From JAHJSY01 sp964557155 (GTDB lineage Bacteria; Patescibacteriota; Minisyncoccia; Minisyncoccales; GWA2-38-27): a DNA stretch of 17,835 bases. This document shows positions 13,340 to 17,835 of the stretch, one piece after another (within the stretch, counting starts at the first letter, position 1; each line of letters opens with the position of its first letter). The notes under the pieces are model-generated. The model was not told where the DNA came from, searched no databases, and saw only the letters and a program-made list of their open reading frames with translations. Made by a program: the position numbers and the translations under genes. The DNA is taken from contig CAZKZC010000007.1 of the NCBI GenBank assembly GCA_964557155.1, positions 1-17,835 on the forward strand, given 5' to 3'.

Positions 13340-13420
13340 TGTTAGACACCAGGTTTAACAATCGAATGTTCAACCTCGGTGGCTAACACTGCGGTGTTCG
13401 ACACCGAGTGAAGAACATTC
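13340..13420. other. Nested hairpins with mutually exclusive folds between murD and the plus-strand gene
   Basis: Hairpin 1 pairs TGTTAG-A-CACC-AGGTT-T-AACA (13340-13360) with 13367-13388. Hairpin 2 pairs CACT-CGGTGT with ACACCGAGTG (13387-13410) around TCG. A third fold excludes both: GAATGTTC (13364-13371) with GAACATTC (13413-13420), and CTCGGTG with CACCGAG. A 15-codon frame MLDTRFNNRMFNLGG (13339-13386, plus strand) with AAGGAG seven bases upstream runs through hairpin 1. It could be a bistable leader, a palindromic repeat element or a small RNA; I cannot decide. Confidence 0.6.
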
Positions 13421-13439
13421 TGAGCTTTGAATACCCTGC

Positions 13440-13468
13440 TTGACAAACTTTGAAAAAGAAGCTAAGCT
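13440..13468 (+). promoter_or_regulatory. Likely promoter of the plus-strand basic protein gene
   Basis: A perfect TTGACA (13440-13445), a 17-base spacer and a weak -10 TAAGCT (13463-13468) that lies in a GCTAA x3 tandem repeat. The leader would be about 38 bases and carries the AAAAGGAG ribosome site. Confidence 0.45.
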
Positions 13469-13512
13469 AAGCTAAGTTAAATTCAAACCTGGTTCTTTAA
13501 AAGGAGAATAAT

Positions 13513-14037
13513 ATGCGTTTGCAGAAGAAAAAAGAGAGACACTCGGGAGCGATCAAAAGATTAAAGCGACTCAAAATATGGGCAGGCTTAACATTTGATA
13601 ATCTTTACGAGATGTACACAATGGCAATCGACGAAAACATAAGAACACAGATCGAAAATAGAATTTTGGAAATAGTATCTGGAGATGATGACCTTTTTAG
13701 TATTATCAGGAATGAAAAGAACTCTTCTCTTGGGAAAAAAGCTTGGAAGAAATTACAAGATAGGATAAAAGAGGGTTGTCTTAGAAAAATTCATGCTAGA
13801 AAAATTCTGATTGATATTTTCGAAAAAGTGTTGGAACTAAGACTGGAAAGTTGGAAATTATTTAAAACATTAGATCCAACAGCCGAAGAGTTACGAAAAA
13901 TATTAGATTTAGATTGCATGAAAAGTATGTCTGCAATTCAGCACGAAGCAGAAAGATTAAGTAGAAAAAGACACCGAAAGAAGAAAACTTTTAACGCTAA
14001 AAAAACTATCGAAAAAATCATAGAGCTCAGCCAATAA
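13513..14037 (+). CDS. Basic protein of unknown function (174 aa)
   Basis: I do not recognise this protein. It has a basic N terminus (QKKKERHSGAIKRLKRLK), a mostly helical, mixed-charge middle and a second very basic run near the end (RKRHRKKKTFNAKK, residues 150-163). It has no signal peptide, membrane segment or cysteine pattern. Charge and helicity suggest nucleic-acid or ribosome binding, as a guess. The start is well supported by AGGAG seven bases before the ATG. It is the only plus-strand gene of the window. It is set between mraY and murD, which normally adjoin, and has its own promoter and terminator, which suggests an inserted gene. The terminator hairpin begins within its last codons. 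Confidence 0.75.
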   Translation: MRLQKKKERHSGAIKRLKRLKIWAGLTFDNLYEMYTMAIDENIRTQIENRILEIVSGDDDLFSIIRNEKNSSLGKKAWKKLQDRIKEGCLRKIHARKILIDIFEKVLELRLESWKLFKTLDPTAEELRKILDLDCMKSMSAIQHEAERLSRKRHRKKKTFNAKKTIEKIIELSQ

Positions 14038-14057
14038 CAGTTGAGCTCTTCTTTTTT
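14022..14057 (+). terminator. Terminator shared by the convergent plus-strand gene and mraY
   Basis: The perfect 8-bp stem AGAGCTCA/TGAGCTCT (14022-14029/14042-14049) has a 12-base loop holding the TAA stop (14035-14037). TCTTTTTT follows on the plus strand. On the minus strand the same stem is followed by ATGATTTTTT, so it can stop mraY transcripts too. Confidence 0.8.
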
Positions 14058-15114
14058 ATCCTAATAATCTAATAGCCACACCTATTATGGCCATAACGAT
14101 TCCAATGACCCAGAAACGCATAGTTATCTTATAATGAGGCCAACCCTTAGCTTCAAAGTGATGATGAATGGGAGCCGCCAGAAAAACCTTCTTCCCTCTT
14201 ATTTTCTTTGATAAAAGTTGAATAATTACTGAGCCCGACTCCATAACAAGCAAAAATCCTATTATCGGAAGAACCAATACGGATTTCGTTAGAAAAGCAA
14301 CAACTGTTAAGGCACAACACAAACCCAGCACACCTGTTTCACCCATATAGAAACGAGCCGGAGATATGTTAAACCAAAGAAAAGCTAAAATTGCACCAGC
14401 GATAGCAATACAAAAAGCAGCCAGGTCAATTTGATTTTGGAAAAGAGCAATTCCCCCGAAAGCAGCAAACATCGTTGCAAAACTTCCACCGGCCAATCCA
14501 TCTATTCCATCTATAACTCCCCCACTATATGTTGCTAACATTACTAATATGAAAAATGGAATATACCAAATTCCTAAAAGAATATCTCCATTCCCAGGGA
14601 TGTGAAGAGTGCTATAACCTAACTTATAATAAAACCACCAAGCTCCAACTAACCCAATCGAAACTACCAAAATTAATCTATATTTTAATCTAAGTCCACC
14701 GGCTATGTACTTCCCTTTCCCAAACACCTGTAAGACATCGTCTAGTAATCCGACCAGAGAAGCAGCCACTAAGGCAAAAAGAGGAATCCATGTTTGAGAT
14801 CTACTTAAAAAGTTTAGTTTTTTAAACCACCAGATATCAGTGAAAGACAATAGAAAGAAAATAATAGCTAGGACTAAAACACTTGTCCAAATAAGCAAAC
14901 CGCCGAATCTCGGAACATGAACTTCTTTTTCAGAATGAAACTTTTTAAAATAAACCAAGTCCTTATTATCTATTGACTTGGTTCTAATACTTTTTCTCCA
15001 AAGCTTATGCTTATACAAAAAATGAGTTAAAATAGGAGTCAACCAAAAAGCTAGAACGAAGCTCATCGCCCCCAACATAAATATCTTTATTACATTTATA
15101 GTAATCTCATTCAT
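14056..15114 (-). CDS. mraY: Phospho-N-acetylmuramoyl-pentapeptide transferase, divergent (352 aa)
   Basis: MraY moves phospho-MurNAc-pentapeptide from UDP to undecaprenyl phosphate and makes lipid I in the membrane. About ten membrane segments are visible. Family motifs (numbered from this start) are VPRFGGLLIW (67-76), LLDDV with the D125-D126 pair, DGIDGLAGG (202-210), YMGETG (257-262) and PIHHHFEAKGWP (316-327) with the histidine cluster. Two differences from the standard enzyme stand out: the usual NAVNLTDG is YSGGVIDG here, and the catalytic aspartate of MGDTG/MGDVG is glutamate (E259). The conserved position near murD and the HHHFE motif still make MraY the best call over WecA. I chose ATG 15114-15112 (MNEITINV); a frame to 15147 adds 11 residues unlike the family. 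Confidence 0.9.
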   Translation of the reverse strand: MNEITINVIKIFMLGAMSFVLAFWLTPILTHFLYKHKLWRKSIRTKSIDNKDLVYFKKFHSEKEVHVPRFGGLLIWTSVLVLAIIFFLLSFTDIWWFKKLNFLSRSQTWIPLFALVAASLVGLLDDVLQVFGKGKYIAGGLRLKYRLILVVSIGLVGAWWFYYKLGYSTLHIPGNGDILLGIWYIPFFILVMLATYSGGVIDGIDGLAGGSFATMFAAFGGIALFQNQIDLAAFCIAIAGAILAFLWFNISPARFYMGETGVLGLCCALTVVAFLTKSVLVLPIIGFLLVMESGSVIIQLLSKKIRGKKVFLAAPIHHHFEAKGWPHYKITMRFWVIGIVMAIIGVAIRLLG

Positions 15115-15163
15115 AATCTTATATATAGTGTTATTATATTCTACCAAATTTTTCCAAAATAAA

Positions 15164-15182
15164 AAAGTGACTCGGTCACTTT
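15164..15182 (-). terminator. Terminator after the 15.3-15.7 kb toxin-antitoxin pair
   Basis: A perfect 8-bp stem AAAGTGAC/GTCACTTT with a 3-base loop is followed on the minus strand by a T-run (15164-15161 and beyond). It isolates mraY from prfA and toxin-antitoxin transcription. Confidence 0.7.
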
Positions 15183-15201
15183 GTGATTGATAGATATGCT
15201 T

Positions 15202-15249
15202 TTGCTTCTTAGGTGCTTCTTAAAAAAGCTATAGCAACTTTAAGAAGCA
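15202..15249. other. Hairpin with a duplicated arm downstream of the frameshifted toxin
   Basis: TGCTTCTTAA (15214-15223) pairs perfectly with TTAAGAAGCA (15240-15249). A direct copy of the first arm, TGCTTCTTA, lies at 15203-15211, so two alternative stems are possible. No T-tract follows the stem on either strand, so it is not a standard terminator. Confidence 0.5.
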
Positions 15250-15259
15250 TTTGTACATT

Positions 15260-15488
15260 TTACTGTTTTTTATAAGTTGTAGTGGTTCTTCTGCGGACTT
15301 GAAAAACTTCTATAATTACCTACTCTTCTTCGCCAAACATTATCTTCTCCCTCGATCTTCTCAATATCTCCTTGATAAGGATTTTCTATTAATTTTTCTA
15401 AAACAAATAAAAGACGTTTTGCGTCTTTCTTTGGAATACGCCTCATTTCTTTTGAGGCTCTTTTTGCAATTTTAATCCTCCAATTCAT
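15260..15488 (-). pseudogene. RelE-family toxin gene with a C-terminal frameshift
   Basis: The frame from ATG 15488 reads like RelE/ParE toxins: MNWRIKIAKRASKEMRRIPKKDA, then LLFVLEKLIENP and a core ending RRRVGNYR. After GNYR it goes off into SFSSPQKNHYNL and stops at 15270 (72 aa). In another frame the same DNA reads EVFQVRRRTTTTYKKQ and stops at 15260, and RRRTTTTYK is the typical RelE C-terminal catalytic strand. A deletion of roughly ten bases that removed the strand between GNYR and EVFQV explains both. The encoded protein lacks the C-terminal residues needed for activity and is probably non-toxic. Its start overlaps the antitoxin gene by 17 bases. Confidence 0.85.
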
Positions 15489-15690
15489 TTTTGAGTTGTT
15501 TTAAGTTTAAATATTTTCCTTGTTTTATTTCTCTCCTTCCTTGTTTGAGTGCTTCTTTTTCAGATGGAGCTAAATCTACCAAAGGAATGATTTTTTTTAA
15601 ACGCAAAAACTCCTCATAATCATTACGAGGCATTATTACTAATTCTCCTTGTTTTAATAATTCTCTTGGAATGCTAATAACTGTACTCAT
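15472..15690 (-). CDS. Antitoxin of the frameshifted RelE-type pair (72 aa)
   Basis: A short protein with MSTVISIPRELLKQGELVIMPRNDYEEFLRL, reminiscent of the N-terminal regions of Phd- or AbrB-like antitoxins (a beta-strand start, then an xVIxPRxxYEE segment), and a charged helical C terminus (KQGRREIKQGKYLNLKQLKNELED) that should wrap the toxin. It appears intact although its toxin is broken. It follows prfA, from a promoter that overlaps the prfA stop codon, and no clear ribosome site precedes the ATG. Retention of an antitoxin without a working toxin could reflect recent toxin loss or protection against related toxins. Confidence 0.8.
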   Translation of the reverse strand: MSTVISIPRELLKQGELVIMPRNDYEEFLRLKKIIPLVDLAPSEKEALKQGRREIKQGKYLNLKQLKNELED

Positions 15691-15715
15691 ATATTTTTAT
15701 TTATTTTATATTCTT

Positions 15716-15744
15716 ATCTTAGACAAATTCCCAAAAATAGTCAA
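15716..15744 (-). promoter_or_regulatory. Promoter of the frameshifted toxin-antitoxin pair
   Basis: The minus strand reads TTGACT (15744-15739), 17 bases, then TAAGAT (15721-15716). The TGA inside TTGACT is the prfA stop codon. An inverted repeat AGACAAA (15721-15727)/TTTGTCT (15753-15759) spans the promoter and could be the site of antitoxin autoregulation. Confidence 0.65.
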
Positions 15745-16784
15745 CATTCAAGTTTGTCTTGGAGAGTTTTTATGATTTTATCTAACTTGCCTTCCATTAT
15801 TTCTTCTATCTTAGACCATGATTTCTTGATTCGATGATCAGTTATTCTATCTTGAGGAAAGTTATAAGTTCTAATTTTTTCTGATCTTTTTCCCCAACCA
15901 ACTTGTTCTTTTCTTTTTCCACCTAATTTAGATATTTCTTCTTCTTCTTTCTTTTCTAAAAGACGAGCTGACAATATAGCTAGAGCATTTTCTTTATTAG
16001 ATAGTTGGCTTCTTTCTGTTTGAGAGGTAACAACCAAACCAGTTGGTATATGAGTTATTCTAATGGCGGTTTCTCTTTTGTTTACATTTTGACCACCAGG
16101 ACCAGATGACCGATAATGATCTATTTTTAAATCATCCTGTTTAATATTTATTTCCGTTGATTTGGGTTTTGGCAAAACAGCAACCGTTGCCGTAGAAGTA
16201 TGAATTCTTCCCGATTTCTCGGTCTCGGGAATTCTTTGAACCCTATGAACTCCGGCCTCATATTTCATGTTATCAAAAACATTACCTCCTAGTTCAAAGA
16301 CTACTTCTTTAAAACCTCCAACACCCGTTGAATGAGAGTCTAATAATTTTTGCTTCCATCCTTGCAATTCGGCATACTTGGAATACATATAATATAGGTT
16401 AGCAGCGAATAAGCCAGCTTCGTCTCCACCTGTTCCAGCTCTAATTTCGATAATAGCTGAATGTGATTTTTTAGACACTCCCCCATCTTTTAACATATCT
16501 TCTAGCTCTTTTTCTAATTTTTTTCTTTTTTCTTGCAATTGACTGGTTTCGGTTTCAGCTAAAGAATTAAGCTCTTCATCATCGGGAGCATTAAGTATAG
16601 TTTTGTTCTCTAAAATCCTTCGGTCTATTTCTTCTATTTCTTTGTCTTTTTCAATTATTTTATCTAGTTCTTTCTTTCTTTTTGAAAGTTGCTCAAATTT
16701 ATCCCAATCCGAAACCAACTCAGGATCACTGAGTTGGCTTAAAAGTTCTTCGTATTCCTTTTTAGCTTTATCCAAAAAAAGCAT
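15741..16784 (-). CDS. prfA: Peptide chain release factor 1 (347 aa)
   Basis: RF1 ends translation at UAA and UAG. Residues 1-100 are the helical domain. The codon-recognition tripeptide is PET (186-188) in HRVQRIPETEKSGRIHTS, the RF1-type P-x-T, whereas RF2 has SPF. The peptidyl-tRNA hydrolysis loop SSGPGGQNVNKRETAIRITH holds GGQ at 230-232. Length is close to the usual 355-360. The ATG lies one base after the rpmE stop, so the two are co-transcribed, and rpmE-prfA order is common in bacteria. The stop codon overlaps the -35 box of the next promoter. TGA-terminated genes in the window imply an RF2 elsewhere. Confidence 0.96.
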   Translation of the reverse strand: MLFLDKAKKEYEELLSQLSDPELVSDWDKFEQLSKRKKELDKIIEKDKEIEEIDRRILENKTILNAPDDEELNSLAETETSQLQEKRKKLEKELEDMLKDGGVSKKSHSAIIEIRAGTGGDEAGLFAANLYYMYSKYAELQGWKQKLLDSHSTGVGGFKEVVFELGGNVFDNMKYEAGVHRVQRIPETEKSGRIHTSTATVAVLPKPKSTEINIKQDDLKIDHYRSSGPGGQNVNKRETAIRITHIPTGLVVTSQTERSQLSNKENALAILSARLLEKKEEEEISKLGGKRKEQVGWGKRSEKIRTYNFPQDRITDHRIKKSWSKIEEIMEGKLDKIIKTLQDKLEC

Positions 16785-16785
16785 A

Positions 16786-17010
16786 TTACTTTTTCTTAGC
16801 TGGCTGTTTCTTAGCTAATCTCTTCTTAAACTTCTCTACTCTTCCTAATGTATCAACAATCTTCTCTTCTCCTGTATAAAAAGGATGACACTGAGAACAA
16901 ATCTCAACTTCTATGTGTTCTTTAGCTGCGCCCATGGTAAACGAATTGCCACAAGCACAAGTAACACTTGCTTTATCAAAATATTTAGGATGTATATCTT
17001 TCTTTGCCAT
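16786..17010 (-). CDS. rpmE: Ribosomal protein L31, zinc-binding type (74 aa)
   Basis: Component of the large ribosomal subunit near the central protuberance. Starts KKDIHPKYF, with zinc ligands in the CAC and CSQC motifs (the C-x-C ... C-x-x-C pattern of the C+ type) and HPFYTGEEKIVDTLGRVEKFKKR, all family signatures. The basic lysine-rich tail is usual. I chose ATG 17010-17008 (MAKKDIHP); a frame two codons longer exists. A perfect 14-base palindrome TTATGATATCATAA (17017-17030) lies just upstream of the start and could be a regulatory site. Confidence 0.95.
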   Translation of the reverse strand: MAKKDIHPKYFDKASVTCACGNSFTMGAAKEHIEVEICSQCHPFYTGEEKIVDTLGRVEKFKKRLAKKQPAKKK

Positions 17011-17030
17011 AATCACTTATGATATCATAA

Positions 17031-17835
17031 TTATTTTATTTTGGCAATGTCGGATTCGTAGCGTTTTGTTATGGACATGATTGGATAACCATAATCACGT
17101 TGATAAACATTTTTATAACTAGATTTATACCACCCCGGACCAGCGAAATAACTTAGAGCAGCATTAAATTCTCCATCATAAGTTTGTTTTTGAGCTCCGT
17201 ATTTAGATAAATACAGACCGGCGGCTAGAAAAGCATCTTTAATATCCCATGGATCAGCTGGGCTTCCAGTAATTTCTTTTAACTCGTCTCTATAAATCAT
17301 CCAAGTTGCTGGGATAAATTGAGCTGGACCCATTGCTCCTCCCCAACCAGAACTCATTGGACAAGAAACAGGCGTCATATATGGATCTCTACCTAATTCT
17401 TTAGTAATCGTTAAAAATGGCTGAACATCTCTCGTTGGCTTCATAACCTTAGAAAGAATCTTTCCTGATTTAATTGTTTGACCAGCTCCAGTTTCAGAAT
17501 TACTTAAATAACATTGCCCAACATTCTTTCCAATGTTTGATTCCTGGGTTAAAACGGCTAACAAAAACGCAGGTCTAACTCCAGTAATACTCTCTACATA
17601 TTTTGCTATCTCATAGGCCTCTCCAAAAGTTGGAGCTTTAGAAACACCAATCAATTCAAAAATTCTGGCTCTAACTTCGGAGGCTTTTTGGTCAACAGTT
17701 TCTTTCTCTCCCAAATATTTTTGATATTCTTCTTCGGTTATTTCTAAATAATATTCTTGTTCTTTTTTGGCGCTAGAGTTTTGTTGTTTCTGAACTGTTT
17801 GAATCTCAACCATATTCTCCAGGTCTTCTTTTTCT
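17031..17835 (-). CDS. Lytic murein transglycosylase, MltB-like, 5' end outside the window
   Basis: The visible part ends in an SLT-type glycan hydrolase domain that cleaves peptidoglycan between MurNAc and GlcNAc. Counting from the first in-frame Met (17813), it shows ITGVRPAFLLAVLTQESNIGK (76-96, general acid E91), SSGWGGAMGPAQFIPATW (154-171) and DPWDIKDAFLAAGLYLSKYG, close to MltB-like enzymes. The frame stays open to the window edge (EKEDLENM...), with charged coiled-coil-like sequence, so the true start and any signal peptide are probably beyond 17835; an envelope protein with an N-terminal coiled coil is likely. It lies upstream of rpmE with a short gap and fits the cell-wall theme of the window. 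Confidence 0.88.
   Translation of the reverse strand, partial: EKEDLENMVEIQTVQKQQNSSAKKEQEYYLEITEEEYQKYLGEKETVDQKASEVRARIFELIGVSKAPTFGEAYEIAKYVESITGVRPAFLLAVLTQESNIGKNVGQCYLSNSETGAGQTIKSGKILSKVMKPTRDVQPFLTITKELGRDPYMTPVSCPMSSGWGGAMGPAQFIPATWMIYRDELKEITGSPADPWDIKDAFLAAGLYLSKYGAQKQTYDGEFNAALSYFAGPGWYKSSYKNVYQRDYGYPIMSITKRYESDIAKIK

Noticed and set aside
13461..13475. GCTAA x3 tandem repeat as a CRISPR or VNTR seed
   Set aside because: Only three 5-base units with no spacers; it probably just overlaps a weak -10 box.
14056..15114. mraY gene read as WecA or another polyprenyl-phosphate sugar transferase
   Set aside because: The HHHFEAKGWP motif and proximity to murD-ftsW-murG are specific to MraY despite the other motif changes.
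17017..17030. Perfect palindrome TTATGATATCATAA as a terminator
   Set aside because: It has no GC and no T-tract after it on the minus strand; at most an operator, so it is only noted with rpmE.

Overview
The window looks like a piece of a small, AT-rich genome of the Candidate Phyla Radiation (Patescibacteria, Parcubacteria-like). I infer this from tightly packed or overlapping genes, A/T-biased codons, divergent versions of universal enzymes (MraY, MurG and a membrane-anchored MurF-like ligase), many starts with weak Shine-Dalgarno sites, and several small toxin-antitoxin and four-helix-bundle genes between housekeeping genes. TGA is used as a normal stop (for example at the ends of the hydrolase, the aminotransferase and prfA), so the code looks standard. 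All genes but one read on the minus strand; the layout below follows transcription, from high to low coordinates.

17.8-15.2 kb: the 3' part of a lytic transglycosylase, ribosomal protein L31 (rpmE), release factor 1 (prfA), then a RelE-type toxin-antitoxin pair whose toxin has a frameshift near its C terminus. 15.1-9.8 kb: a reduced cell-wall/division cluster mraY - [one unknown basic protein on the opposite strand] - murD - ftsW - murG, which carries out lipid I/lipid II synthesis and septal glycan polymerisation. 9.7-5.9 kb: MNT nucleotidyltransferase - HEPN - lysS - four-helix-bundle (S23/IVP) protein - serS, packed as one apparent operon behind a promoter at the MNT start. 5.7-5.25 kb: a second RelE-type toxin-antitoxin module. 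5.1-1.4 kb: a fully overlapping four-gene operon of an alpha/beta hydrolase, a membrane-anchored MurF-like ligase, a DegT-family PLP aminotransferase and a membrane-anchored DUF192 protein. 1.0-0.36 kb: a GC-richer single-gene cassette for a polytopic membrane protein with its own promoter and terminator.

The most striking structure is repeated insertion architecture. Two cassettes, the membrane-protein gene and the toxin-antitoxin module at 5.2-5.7 kb, are each bracketed by direct repeats (about 230 bp and 100 bp) that begin inside the last codons of the preceding host gene (DUF192 and serS respectively) and run through its downstream control region. At serS the repeat carries a terminator hairpin plus a promoter, so the insertion gave both the module and the displaced operon a copy. 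At DUF192 the repeat carries a 108-bp block that is identical in the two copies and can fold as a structured RNA. A third cassette, the S23/IVP gene, is flanked by inverted GAACAA-type repeats, one of which supplies the stop codon of lysS. These are three separate ways in which small genes have been parked at the 3' ends of housekeeping genes without breaking them.
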